The notes: generated by a model not told the origin, from the letters alone. A DNA stretch of 64,000 nt from Diphasiastrum complanatum (GCA_029204225.1 CM055098.1:6775746-6839745), one strand, 5' to 3'. Positions 34,649 to 47,199 are shown, numbered from the stretch's first letter. Made by a program: numbers and translations.

Positions 34649-34768
34649 CATAGAAGCAAGGGACATAACATGAGACAATGAAATAGGAGAAAAGGAGGAT
34701 ATATCATGTTGTACAGGCCCTCGTTAACCTTCAATGCAAAGCCCATAAATGCCTCCTAACAACACAAT
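34649..34768 (+). repeat. Direct repeat Y, copy 2
   Basis: Matches 31707-31826 but lacks the GA array and repeat X on its left. Confidence 0.85.
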
Positions 34769-35100
34769 CATCAGTTTTAAGGATCTGAAAGCAAAAGGAA
34801 GAGTGCATCTTACTTCACCAATTCAGGATTGATATTCACACTCTATTGAAGTCCCCTTCTATAACACATAAACATTGTGAAATAGAGACCACACATTAAC
34901 AAAGAAACCAACCTCAATTTTTAGTATAATTGTAGCAATGCAAATTCATATCGTAGAGACAAAACATCTTGTAAATGAAACTATTATTATCTCAGTATCA
35001 TAAAGAGACCCTGTTACAATGGCTGCAAGTGTTGGAGAGATCAAGAAAAAAGTGTAAAGAAAACAAGTATTTAAATGTCATAGATTTGTAGGACAGACGT

Positions 35101-35101
<1 letters not shown>

Positions 35102-35162
<61 letters not shown>
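35102..35162. repeat. (CT)n microsatellite
   Basis: Uninterrupted 61-bp run. Confidence 0.98.
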
Positions 35163-35165
<3 letters not shown>

Positions 35166-35267
35166 AACCTCCTATGCTTAAATTTTACAAATGAGTTGAA
35201 GCACATAAAATACAAAAAGAACGGAGCTTATATAACTGAGCACTTTAGATAGGAGGTGGCATTGTCT

Positions 35268-35445
35268 CATTGATGGGTGTTTCATGAGTGCTCAAAGGTA
35301 CATGCTTTCAAAATTGGTTTGCTTTGTTGCATCTTTTTTTTTTAACATGCATCATTGATGGGTGTTTCATGAGTGCTCAAAGGTACATGTTTTTTTTTTA
35401 ACATGCATCATTGATGGGTGTTTCATGAGTGCTCGAAGGTACATG
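35268..35445 (+). repeat. Three-copy tandem repeat (37-bp core)
   Basis: The core CATTGATGGGTGTTTCATGA continuing to GGTACATG occurs at 35268-35304, 35353-35389 and 35409-35445, with T-runs between. A further direct repeat (CAAAATTGGTTTGCTTTGTT) occurs near 35310 and 35505. Confidence 0.9.
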
Positions 35446-36224
35446 CTTTCAACTTAAATTGCATAATACAACATTGCCACCTTGAAGTGCAATTGATACT
35501 ACTTTCAAAATTGGTTTGCTTTGTTGCATCTTTTGTGTTTTTCGGCAATGAGTTTATTTTATTAAAATATACAAATTTGAGGATTTGAGTCCCCATTGTT
35601 TATTAGTGCAAAATGGTGTGGAGAACTAGTAAGATCAAATAGGTCATGGAAGAAATAAATAGCAAGATAGATGTCTTGACATTTTTGGCCTCTAAAAAGA
35701 GACAATGTCAATATCATATATGTTTTGACATTTCGAGCTAAATAATTGAGGTAATGAGAATTTTAGACTAAAACCTCTCCTTTGGCTAAATGATACACTG
35801 CTACAAACTTATTAAATGACACATTGGTAAAGGATAAGGGTATGCATGATGTATATTCTAACATCCTTAGCCTAATACTTGATTTGTCGAGTTTTGCTTC
35901 ATCTAGGTTTCTGTATGTTTTTGAAACATAATCCATGTATACTTGTAACCGTGGTGAGTAGCAAATATGGTCTAAACATGAGTAACTAATGGCTTTCAAT
36001 GACACGTCTCCCTCATTTTACTAGCCCAGCATAGGCGCCTTCCTCATTTTACTAGCTCATGTAATTTGTTGTGGCTAGATGGTGACAAATTGGACACCTT
36101 GGAATTGTTTTGTTTTTCTGGTTTTATGCATTATTGTACTATTTAACTGCTACTCTATTATAACTAAATTATTTTAACAATGAGTAGAAAATTTGGCCAT
36201 GATTTATTGATATGATGTTTGATT

Positions 36225-36228
<4 letters not shown>
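35446..36228. other. Non-coding spacer
   Basis: Nothing supported. Confidence 0.4.

Positions 36229-36285
<57 letters not shown>
36229..36285. repeat. (CT)n microsatellite
   Basis: Uninterrupted 57-bp run. Confidence 0.98.
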
Positions 36286-36288
<3 letters not shown>

Positions 36289-38293
36289 CTCATGGTGCTC
36301 CTACAAGAAATTTCAATGATAAATAGCAACATTGCAATCACAAAATAATTGAAATGAAATATTGATTGCATGGCACAACAAATACATGCTTATCAACAAC
36401 ATAATATCACCATTAGCTTGAAAAATGAAACATTTATAGATATTTGCATGGCACAAAAATTACATGCTTAGATAAACAATTGTATATCATCTTAATTATA
36501 AAAATACACTCGAGATCAATTACCATCACAAAGCAAAAACTCCATTCACCTTATTCTTCCTTATCTTTACACCCTCCTAGGAAGAAGTGCATTAAGAGAT
36601 TAAGGCTATGATGCCTTTTAATTAGTTACCTATTATGTCAAATTTTTCCTTTTTGAAGTACTTGTCTTTGTAAATTTCACCTCTTGCTATGACAAAACAA
36701 AGCCTCTTGTGAGAAGTTTGCTTACAGCGCTCTTGAATTCAACTAAAAAACTGGTTTGTGTAGAATTGTGTACAATTTCTTGACTTTGTGTTAGCAAGCG
36801 CTAATATTTATTTGTAGCTTCTCAATGTGGTTGTGCATACAAGTTTCGCATGAAGTATCCACGGTAATAAGTTTTAAAGCCCAAAGACTGGTTAGGAGTT
36901 CTTGTTATAATACAAGGTGCAAGTTTAAATCAACAAAAAACCCATGCGTGCTCCAAGGAAAATAGTGAATCCATTATTTGCCTTTAACTCACATTTCATG
37001 TCTTTCAACGATGGTCTTCATTTTACTGGAGCTATGTTTTAAGGAGACAATCAATAATTCAGGGGAGATGAATAAGCATCAATTAAAAGGCAAACAGTCC
37101 ATAGTTTGTTGTTTAATTTTATTCTCGTTGTACTGTACTGATTATCCTGGCATGTATGAAAGAATTGTAATGTGAAGTGCACTGTTCGCGGATGAGGTGC
37201 AAGAGCAACAAATTGAAATTTGTGTCAAATCAATAGGGATATAGAGAGCAGAAAATCATGAATTATTAAATATTTAGTCTACCCCATATCACAACTTTAT
37301 GTAAGAATGGAAAATCAACATTTAGATGGTGCTCTTAACTAACACCTACAAAAAAACAGTTGAGCCTTCTCTCTAATAATATAGCATGCACATACTTTCA
37401 AACAAGCATTGCTACACATACTTCAGCATCCTGTTCTGATAGAGGTCTTGCCTGGCATGTTACATCCAATAAGAATTTGACAATTGGACTTGAAAGATTC
37501 AAGATAGGCATACCATCATCAGACTACGTATTTGGTTAGCTTACAAATAACAAATAATCACAAGTAACCCTGAAGCATGACTGATTCTCTATTTTAAGTA
37601 TCAACAAGTCTCCAAACTCATTTTCCAACAATGAGTAAAGAGCCATTTCTATTTGAAGAGTAAAAGCTTGCTTTTGTAAAACACAATTGCATCTGCCAGC
37701 AGGGCTGTTCCACCATTCAAATATGTAATGAATGCACCTTTGATGAATTACCTCTTTGATAGATATATTCTATGTTAAGTTGGGGTGAATGCTCCACATG
37801 CATACTATTGAACACAAAGTCTGTTATAATTCATAAAATGTCTGTTAGACTGTCAATCTCACTTTTCTAGCTGACGAATTTGCTAGCTTTGATAAGTACA
37901 TATAGCAATATATTGCTCTGGAGAACAAACCACGTAAAGAGAAAACAAAGGACTGGCGCCTATGCTATCTACGTTTTGCATACTAATATAGCACAAGCAA
38001 CTAGCATGCTGTCCTTTCTATACTTCAGTCTTTCTCAACTCACATACCTCTTTACAGGTAATCAAAGCAACAATCAAGGCAACTTTGAATTCAAAAGAGA
38101 AACGCAATAGAAAAAGCTTCTGCAATTGGGGTTGGTGTATAGCTTATGAGCTAGCAATCCTTCACCGTCATTGCACATACCCGCCAATTACAATCGGAAA
38201 AATTGTAGGCTTATGGTTAGGAACTAGTTGGCATTGATTAATTAATGCACCATGACCTCCAATATTTGATCTGGTTGATACATGCTCAGTGGC
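36286..38293. other. 3' flank of the bZIP gene
   Basis: AT-rich with no supported gene. The first few hundred bases below 38294 should be the 3' UTR of the bZIP gene; no single polyadenylation signal stands out. Confidence 0.4.
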
Positions 38294-41200
38294 CTACGAT
38301 GACTCCTCTGATCTACCATTTCCCCCTTGAGCTCTCAAATGCTCTGCACTAAAAGAATCAGTCGTTTTCCCATTTTCTTGTCGCTGCAATTGACCATACG
38401 GCACTTCATTGCTTCCCAGATCTTTCTCATCCCCAGCCTCATCACCATTCACTTTCTTCAGCCTCTCCTGCAACCCACGACAAAGTAGAGTTAAACCCTT
38501 ACCCCTGAATCCACAACAATCAACCAAATGATCCAACTGTGAAATTCTGTTTATTTTCACACCAAGACGTGGACAGGAATACTTACCACTAAAGTGGAAT
38601 TCTCTGTAGACAGCTTATTGCGCTCTTCTACTAGACGACTGATCTCGGTGCGGAGAGCCAAATTTTCTACAGTTAAAGAATCAACCCTTGCTGCTAACTC
38701 TTCACATTCAGCCTGTGCCATAACCATGGTAGTCAATTGTCAATAGCAATCAGATGCATGCTCACACATAAAATCCAAAAATTATGCAGCTTAATCAGAA
38801 GAATTAATAATGTTTCTTGCCACCTGCTTCCGCAGCCGAGAACGTCTCGCTGACTCACGATTCGATTGCTTTCTTTTCTGCCGTTTCAGCTCTCGTTCAT
38901 CCTGCATGATGACAATAGCACTTCATGATCTGTCTAAGTCCATGTTCTGCCCCACAAACACCTTCAAAGTACAAGAGCTTCAAAAGTAAAAGGGTAGGCT
39001 TTGCTAAAAATTGAAACCTGTATCCAATGATCAGAAGCACCGCCTTCTCGACCCACAGCTCCCAAATATGGACCATTTGGAAAAGTTGGCATCAAGGCTT
39101 GTGTCATAACTGGATTATGCTTCCCTTTACCTGCAGCAGTGGCTCCTTGTGATGCTGCAGCCCAATAATCCACACCTACATTCAAACCAGTAGTCGGCAC
39201 AAGACCACCAGGTGGTCTCCCACCTACATTGGTGGGTTGGGCAATTAGCTGATTTCCAGTTTGACCAGCAGAATGACTAGCAGTCTCAATAGAGCCCCCT
39301 GGTTAAAGACAGCCTAGACAGCATTAGGAGCGAGCACAACCACTCTTCATTTCCATTAAGCACGCTAGGTCAGCATACATCAATTATATGTAGAGCTTTC
39401 GAACTGCCTGAAGGTTTCACAATTTACAGCTTTAGGAAAGCACTAACCTTCAGAGATCTGCTCCGAACTCCTTTTATGAAGCATCTACAAAAAGCAGACA
39501 GTTATGCAAGTCAAATCTTTTCTCAACCACACTATATTGTTGGGATCCTACGTTGATGAATTATCAAAGTCTAAATATAACCTCTTATTATTCATGCCAT
39601 CGCTGTTTCTTGACAGTTCTAAATTGGCTGATTCTGAACCAAAAGAATCGGCAGTTCACTGCCAATTTGAATCACAAAGAATCAGACTAATCTAAAAAGA
39701 TGGCAAAAAAAGTGGCATATAATGTTGAAAAATTAGAAAAGTCTACACTTTACAGTGCATACATTTGACATCAGTAAGACTTTAGTAATGGGATAAGGAT
39801 CGGGGTTCAAGGTCCAAGACACAGATTTGAAAAAAATTTAAGACACCTCCAGGATTCTTTGCAGTTCAAATCAAACAAATTGATTCAACCTGAGAGTTGC
39901 AGTTTGGTTCCAATTGAACTGAATTAAAAATCAGTGAAACTATACATGTCACCACCATCATCAAGTCACGAACTTAGTTAGAAGGTGATATGAAAGTAAA
40001 AGAGCAAAATTACTTACATTTTTCCCATTATCCTCATCACTCCCATCGCTGGAACCATCGCTACCACTCTCACCACTTCAACCAAAGACAACACAAGTAG
40101 ATAAAGATGTAGCCAGTCAAGCAGAAACAAAAATCTCATTATGAGCATCCAGATAAGTTATTTTTCTTGCATATTACCTTTGAGAGAGAGCACCATTGGG
40201 GGAAGCTGATGTGCCCTTGTTGTTGTCAATCACTTTTTTTGTTGTCCTTCTACGGTTGTCAGTGATTCCTTTTGACTTTTTTAAAGGGCTTTGTTCTTTT
40301 CCATCTGAAGACTTGCAATCTGCCTCCGATGTGGTAGCCTTAATAACAGCCTTGAGTGAGTGATGGAGTGTATTGGGCAAGTGAAATTACAAAGAACATC
40401 CAATGAGAAAAATATACTGAGCAAATTTGACTCACTATTTGAACAGATTCAATATCTTTTTTGCTTTGAAGTTTGAATCATTCTACTGAAAAACAATTCA
40501 AAAAAACCCTAATCTTTCAAAAATTCTAAAATTGAAAAATTACTTTTTTTGGAATGATAAGAAAGGGTTCTACAAAATTGCAACTCAAACGGCTAATCCA
40601 CATACCGGCGCTGCTTCAATTGCACTTCCAGGTGACATGATGCCATATGGGAAGGGATGAGGACCCTGCATCAAATAAATGATAGGTGGGTCACTCTTGA
40701 GTTAAACATTGACGATTTAAACGTCAAAATCCATCATTCCTATCTTGCCCACAAAAAGCTTCAAATTCTTGGCATTGTAAAATCATAGAAGCATACCTGA
40801 GGCATTGAAGGATGCCCATATGCATGCCCTCCAGGATACATTGCAGAATATGGAGGTGCAGTCCCGTAAGGGGGAACAACAGGCTGCAATATTTGCAAAT
40901 TCTAAGCACTTTTAGATCAATTTAAGCAAAGCAACTACAGATGATAAATTTATGCCCCAAGCCATCTAAAAGTACGGACGCTAACTCTAGCAGATGCAAT
41001 TTTGGTCCGGAGATCATACCTGGCCTGCCCACATGTATGGATGTGGCTGACCACCAGGTGCAATGCCTGGGGGAAAGTAGCCTGGAGGTGGGGTAGCTCC
41101 ATTGTAAAAAGCCTGTGGCACATGACCTGATATATCAGACCTAGCAGTTTCTGCAAATAGTAGACAGTCGTTAAAGATAAATTTTTGTGAACACTTGTGT

Positions 41201-41448
41201 GATGAAGAGGACAGCCACCAGGACCTTGAATAAGGATTACAACCTGGAATGCAGCAGCCCACTCCGCATATGAGGATGGTGCAGAAGGTTGATCCTGGAC
41301 ATCTGATAACATGTGAAAAACTGTGGTAATTCGAGCCAGAAAATGAAATAGCACAAGCTTGACACTACAAGAATAAAATAGACAAAGATTGAACCTGTGC
41401 AGATATTTTTGCAGTTTTGGTAGGGGTTACTGCCTCTCCTGTTCCCAT
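38294..41448 (-). CDS. G-box-binding factor, group G bZIP transcription factor (12 exons, 423 aa)
   Basis: Exons on the minus strand: 41448-41395, 41294-41244, 41112-41020, 40883-40797, 40665-40606, 40350-40178, 40075-40018, 39484-39448, 39298-39018, 38901-38824, 38712-38587, 38467-38294. All introns are GT-AG, and the joined length of 1272 bases gives one frame with a single terminal stop. Residues about 25-115 are the Pro-rich MFMR activation region ([29 protein letters not shown]). 116-200 is Ser/Asp-rich ([18 protein letters not shown]). 299-324 is the basic region ([18 protein letters not shown]; Asn312 and Arg320 give N-x7-R). Leucines at 330, 337, 344, 351, 358 and 365 form the zipper. 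The family acts in the nucleus as dimers on CACGTG. Closest in layout to bZIP16/bZIP68/GBF1. The exon 6 acceptor is the least certain boundary. Confidence 0.95.
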
Positions 41449-42540
41449 GCTAAACTGAAACCTGAGGAACGATGTATCAGCAACCATAACGTTGTTGATC
41501 CAATCATTCATGAAATACGTACTTCTACCACAAATTAAACCATCATAGTAAAGTGGTGTGGAGGTAATCAAAGCTAATCTCACCTAAAATCTCAAACCTA
41601 CCTGCATCAGTTTCCCTTTAAGTAGCTAGTTCAAGATTTCGGATAGTCTTGGAGAAAAGCATGCTTTTTTTCTTTCTACTGGCTACACCAAAACACCTTA
41701 TGGAATCATTGACCCACTATAACAAACAATGTAACACAAAAGTCAAAATCCTTTCCTACTTACTAGCTTTGCGTATTTACCACTTCTAGTGGTTTGTAGA
41801 CCAATGACCTTGTGAGAATAATTTGTATAACGAGATAAAAAGATCCATGGGTACAACAAAGGCCATAGCTAACTATCACCTAACTGCAAGACCTTCCTAA
41901 ACGAAGACCAAACTCAGAAGACACAAAAAACACTATCATTCAGAAGAATCTCTACTGTTTTAAGACAGATCTGAAAAGTACCATGGATCTTCCCAGTTCC
42001 AAGTCCAGAAAACTTGTGACACTTCTCACATTCAAGAAAAAAGATCAAAAAAGAGAAAGTGCCTGCATCCCTATGTCACAGCATTGCCAGCCCAGCTTCC
42101 TACACCCTTTGGTTTTTGTCCTTGGAAGGCAGCTATAGTGCTCTTAGAGAGTTGCCTTCAAACAAAGTGCACCCCCTCAGCTTGTTTGAGTGATTCTTAG
42201 AGAGATAAAAGGTTCATATGGTGTCTTTTGTGGATGACAACACAAAGGATGGATCATCAAAGCTGCTTAAACGTATGAAGTAGTCAGCTAAGAGAGTCTC
42301 TCTCTGTAAAAAGCTGATCTCAAACCTCAGAAATCGTCAGAAAAAGCTCACTCCCAAGGGCAGCCTGTGGTTGAATCCGAAAAATGCAGTGCAGGATCAC
42401 AGTCAGCAAACGCATCCAAACATGGAAATCCAGCATCAAGCAGCAATCTTGCCTCACAAAACAGCAGATCCAGCACAAGGAAATCACAAAAGCAGACAAT
42501 AAAAATGAAGGTGGATCGCTGCCACAGGCTGGCTACGGCG
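41449..42540 (-). other. 5' UTR and probable leader intron of the bZIP gene
   Basis: A splice acceptor (CTCAG, then GTTTCAGTTTAGC) lies 13 bases before the ATG, implying an intron in the 5' UTR, as is common in this family. The first exon is probably in the pyrimidine-rich, GC-richer tract at about 42300-42540 (minus strand). Its donor could not be fixed by eye. Confidence 0.5.
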
Positions 42541-43240
42541 ATAAAAGGGATACGTGAATTTTCAGCCCGCCCATCAGATGCTAGCCACGTGTACATCAGT
42601 TTCAGCATGTATACACGTGTCAAAATCGTAATGCATAATATGAAATCCAACGGTTGGGGATAAGTCTCCATTCCATCATTTTATCAGGTGACTGGGATCG
42701 TTGGATGCTTTAGGCCCCCCGTCAGATGCTCACCACATGTCCAAAAAGCGCCATCTTACCACGTCATTCTGGCACGTGTCAGAAAATGAAGATTCTCGAT
42801 CGAATCCAACGGTGTGAGACTTAAGCCCTAACCAGCGACCTGGACCAAGTACGTATTCGTATGTTACACGCATGCCGTACTTGTATACGGTGTATCTTTT
42901 AAAGAATACGGTGCATGTACGGATGACACGCTGACAAGGATTAGTGACGTGTGATTGGTGGTTAGGCCACGCGGTCCACGTGGTCGGACGATTCAGACCA
43001 ATCACATGCGTCCACGCTTTCCTGGAGAGTCGAATTAGGCACTGCCACGTAGACAGCTTTGTGATGTGACGTGGCTGGTATACCTTTCAACGTGGACGTT
43101 TTCTTGAAGGGCCGGCCCAGACACCACATGACCCCCCAAGGACTTAAGGCCCACCCTGATTTTGATGTGCAATAGACCTTTTTTTGGAGGAGGAAAGGGT
43201 CATTGGTCCACCTCCCTATCGTTTCGATGCACGTGTCATC
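42541..43240 (-). promoter_or_regulatory. G-box/ACGT-rich promoter of the bZIP gene
   Basis: CACGTG at 42586-42591, 42614-42619, 42773-42778, 42977-42982 (in the perfect palindrome CCACGTGG) and 43230-43235. Additional ACGT cores include CCACGTCA (42759), TACGTA (42850), TGACGTGT (42945), CCACGTAG (43045), TGACGTGG (43067) and AACGTGGACG (43089). One CACGTG would be expected per about 4 kb in random sequence. G-boxes are the binding site of the protein encoded downstream, so autoregulation or cross-regulation by related bZIPs is a reasonable inference. Confidence 0.75.
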
Positions 43241-43734
43241 CATCCGGTATATGACCCAGTCCTCAGTAGTGACATAGCTTGGGGAATTGTTGGCCAAGGA
43301 ACCTCCTTTCGGTTTACAAGAATATCGTGCCATTTGTTTGCGTGTCATGGTAGTCACGGCCCCCACTAGCCAAGAATGGTGGTTGATGGGAGCATCCATT
43401 CATATCTTTAGTGGAGCTTAATTGTGTGATATAAGCTCCTGTCCGCACAATTAAATGTTCCCCATGACTTGTGAATGCCACATGTCTAAAGATGTGCAAC
43501 AAATGCTTTTGGAAATATCTCATGATGGTGAGCTTATAGTCATAACATGCCATTAAAATGTGGGGCCAACATTTTCCCAAGCACCCAGCAACCTCCCGAG
43601 TCCCTACGCCTTTGGATGGTAACGGGGTTGATGGTGCATGTTCCCACATCACATTTTTTAGGCTTGCGGATTTATGATGTGTCACCTTCTTAATCAAACT
43701 ATTACATGAATGTTCTTATCTATATATACAAAAT
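43241..43734. other. Intergenic sequence
   Basis: No gene is supported. GC content falls back toward the genomic background. Confidence 0.4.
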
Positions 43735-43985
43735 TACTTGTGCGCATGTGTATGGGGTGCACCCATGTATCCTCCTCCCCTGACCCATGCATACACACTT
43801 TCTTAACTAAAAATGATGGGGAAGGGGATCCATGCATGGGGAAAGTGCATATCCCCATACATTTGCACATGGTGTGCATTGAGGGGTGGGTTCCAAAAAG
43901 ATTCCCCACCCACACACTAAATTCAAATATCTTTTTCTAAATTCAAATATTTGAAGTTTGAAGTTAAGTTTTTATTTCCTTCACA
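43735..43985 (+). repeat. Dispersed repeat H, copy 1
   Basis: Contains GTGTATGGGGTGCACCCATG, CCCATGCAT, inner TATCCCCATACATTTGCACA and the end TTCAAATATCTTTTTCTAAA. Copies lie at 45900-46180, 46660-46800 and inverted at 62730-62885. Confidence 0.85.
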
Positions 43986-44145
43986 CTCTTCAATGTGCTT
44001 TAAACTTTAGCCAATGTGACAGATTTCAACTAGTTTAGTCTAGTTTAGTGTCATTTTGGTAAATTGTTAATAATAGGCCAAAACTCATTTTAGACTTAGA
44101 GATAAACTTTTTGAAGTTATATTAGTTTAAAACACATTCAATAAA

Positions 44146-44147
<2 letters not shown>

Positions 44148-44198
<51 letters not shown>

Positions 44199-44430
44199 TT
44201 CCAAATCCCCCCCCCCCCCTATTTTTCTCTTTTTATTGTCTCTTTTGCTCCCGATTTAGGAGTTAAAGCTAGTGAGTTTGGGCTGTGTGTGTGTGTGTGC
44301 GCCTGTGTGTGTGTGTGTGTGTGTGTTTTCTCGTTGTGTGTGTGTGTGTGTGAGCTCCTCCCACCACATCAAATGCGCGCGTGTGCGCGCGCGCGCGCTC
44401 ACACACACACACACACACACACCTCCATAT

Positions 44431-44482
<52 letters not shown>
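44148..44482. repeat. Compound microsatellite cluster (AC, C, GT, GC, AC, CT)
   Basis: (AC)24 at 44148-44195, C13 at 44207-44219, GT runs at 44284-44352, a GC/GT alternation at 44375-44398, AC at 44399-44422 and CT at 44434-44482. The alternating purine-pyrimidine parts could adopt Z-DNA. Confidence 0.95.
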
Positions 44483-44485
<3 letters not shown>

Positions 44486-45060
44486 CACATGCCGACCAAC
44501 CATCCATAGAGGGAGGGAGGTCCCTCCATGCCCCTAAAAAAAATTAAGAAGGTTAAAATGAGTGTGTGTGTAGATATATAAAACAAGGGGGTGACTCCAT
44601 TCCATTGAAAAAATATATATCAATACATCCCCCCCCCCCGACCCCAACACACACCTACACACACACGCACACTTTTTTTTAAATGTAAAATACCTCTTCT
44701 TTAAAACGTAAACCCCCTTAAAAATGTGAACCCCCACTCCCCATGAAACCAAAAAAGTGAAGGGGCTTTTTGGCTCCCCATAAACTAAGTTTTATTTTTT
44801 TTAAAAGGAGACAAAAAAAAAAGTTATTAGATTTAAGCAATGACATTTCTACGATGTTTTAAAATTGGTTAAAAATATACATTTAGACTATTTAAAATGT
44901 CTCTTAACCAAAAATGTTATGGGATTCTTTCGATGGTTATGGCTGTTCAATTCGAATTTCATAGTGTACACAAGTGAATTTGAATATTTTTTGTGTATGA
45001 TGTATTTCAAAATTTTGTAAAACCTATTTTTTGTCCAAGATTTTGACAAACAAAATGTAC
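44483..45060. other. Low-complexity spacer
   Basis: Contains a C10 run near 44630 and A/T runs. No gene. Confidence 0.5.
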
Positions 45061-45450
45061 AAATGTACACACACATACACAAACACACTTGCATGCACAC
45101 AAACATAAACATACCATCGTAAACACACTGAATATGCACACACATACATATGCACGCATACATACACAAATCAAATATGCATGCACACATACACACATCA
45201 AATATTAACCTGCATACACACACCTGTCACATACAAACCTAAAAGAAAACATCCTCACACATGCACACAAACACACATACATACCACATGCATGAACAAC
45301 ATATTCACTTTGAACTGTGGGTCGTCCATTAAGATACATTTGCAAACACATGCATACATAATATGTACACACACACACCCCCATACACACCTAAAAGCAA
45401 ATATTCGCACACATGCATGTATGCACACACACACACACACACACACATGC
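45061..45450. repeat. CA-rich imperfect repeats
   Basis: Degenerate CACACATGCA/CATACA units, ending in an AC run near 45427-45448. Confidence 0.85.
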
Positions 45451-45469
45451 ATGAACAACTTGTTACTTT

Positions 45470-45835
45470 GAATAGTAGGTCGTCGTTGACGGGCTTAACA
45501 TATTACTTTGAATAGTGGGCCACCCGTAAACAACCATCGGCTTTCCTTCTAAACCATCAGCCGCCATCCAAGTCATCGACCGTCATCCAGATCGTTGTCG
45601 GTCGTCCATCAACGACATGCATACCCACTTTCGACCCAAACCATTGACCTTCGACCCAATCGATCAGCCGTAACCCAAATTGTCAGTCGCCCGTCATCGA
45701 TGGGCTTACCCACCATTTTAGACCACATTAGGACCGCTTGTCACCCAAATCATCGGGCCGCCTGTCAATGAGAGGCATACTCACTAGATCATCACTCTAG
45801 ATCGTCGGTCGTCAACGACGAGCATCTTTACTAGT
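45470..45835 (+). repeat. Degenerate CCGTCATCGAC minisatellite, hairpin and ACTAGT end
   Basis: Irregular units built on CATCGAC, CGTCATC and GTCGTC. It ends in GTCGTCAACGACGAGC (45809-45823) and ACTAGT (45830-45835), then an (AT) run before repeat H copy 2. Confidence 0.75.
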
Positions 45836-45899
45836 ATGTATGTACATATATATATATATATATATATATCTATTTTTTTATTTATTTAAACCTACTTAC

Positions 45900-46180
45900 A
45901 CTTTTGCGAATGTGTATGGGTGCAGCCATGCATCCTCTTCCCCTCACCCATGCATGAGCTTTTTTTAACTAAAAAACTTGGAGAGGAGGATGCATGTATG
46001 GGGAAAGTGGATATCCCCATACATTTGCACATTGTGTGCATTGGGGAGTGGGCTCCAAAAAGATTCCCCACCCCTCCTTCCCAATCACTAAATTCAAATA
46101 TCTTTTTCTAAATTCAAATATTTGAAAATAAGGTTTTATTTTTTTCACACACTTCAATGTGCTTTAAACTTTAGCCAATA
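45900..46180 (+). repeat. Dispersed repeat H, copy 2
   Basis: Same order as copy 1 and longest shared tail (through CAATGTGCTTTAAACTTTAG). Confidence 0.85.
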
Positions 46181-46570
46181 ATCTTTATTACATGGCTTTC
46201 TTATTTATTTTGAATTACCAAAGTTTTACCCGTAAATCATGAACATATATATTTTTTTGACTACCTAAAACTGTTTTTTTTAAAAAAAATTTCAATTCTT
46301 CAAATCTCTATCTTGGCCCACCATTTTCATGAATGTTTAACCACAAGCCCCAATTCACTATCTTTAACTCCAAAGGATTGATTTTTTCAAAGGATTGAAA
46401 GACCTGTGTACTGTCAAGTTGAATTTTTCAAAAGACTCGAATTTTTTGAAAGACTCGATTTTATTTTCTCGAAGACTAGAATCTTTTCGAAGGCTCAAAT
46501 TTTTTCAAGGACGTTAATTTTTCCAAAGACTCAAATGTTTGATATTCGAGATGCGAGATGTGCGAGATCG
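46181..46570. other. AT-rich spacer with AAGACTCGAATTTTTTC-like units
   Basis: 46400-46540 has short imperfect repeats of AAGACT(C/A)GA-TTTTTTC-A. No gene. Confidence 0.5.
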
Positions 46571-46613
46571 ACCATCATCCAAATCATTGGCCGCCACCTA
46601 GATCGGCCTCCAT

Positions 46614-46800
46614 TGCCCGTCAACGACAGGCACTCTTTACTAGTCTATATATACATAACTATTTGTGTGCATGTCGTGCGCATGTGTATGGGGTAGGAAG
46701 ATGCATGGGTCCCCATGCATCCTCCTCCTCTCACCCATGCATACACAGTTTATTAATTAAAAATGATGATTCAAAGGCCCATTTAAATGTCAAAGAAGTG
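46614..46800 (+). repeat. Hairpin, ACTAGT and dispersed repeat H copy 3
   Basis: Hairpin TGCCCGTCAACGACAGGCA (46614-46632), ACTAGT (46639-46644), TATATA, then repeat H truncated near 46770. Confidence 0.8.
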
Positions 46801-47195
46801 TGAATTAAAAACGTACCCTTCAAATGTAAAAGGTGATATATTTTGATTACAAGTCCTATGAATGGCAAAATAAAAAATTGCCTCAATAGTGAAAGGTAAA
46901 TTTTTTTTGAAAGGCTATGATGTGATTGGCATGTTAGGATTTTGAAAGATGAAAAAATACAAAGAGAATTGATTGAAACTAGGTGTGACTAGCTAGACTT
47001 TATGCTCCAGAGTCTACATTCCAGGTCCAAGTTGGTAATTCACATTAAATGGGCTGTCAAGTTGGCCACTCTATAATTAATGAGTGATCATTGGGCCTTA
47101 AAGTTTTATTTGTGCTGCCAACGGTCTAGGCATTTGCAATAGCACGCCCACACACACTCTCCATAGTCCAGTTCACGTTTGAAGGAGTTTATGGG

Positions 47196-47199
<4 letters not shown>

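Noticed and set aside
40174-40380. Stand-alone 68-aa protein
   Set aside because: It is exon 6 of the bZIP gene read into its intron.
42962-43399. 145-aa minus-strand frame upstream of the bZIP gene
   Set aside because: Falls in the ACGT-rich promoter, has no domain, and its openness fits the higher GC content.
44196-44586. Open frames rich in CVCV, HTHT or ERER residues
   Set aside because: They are translations of microsatellites (AC, GT, GA) and not proteins.
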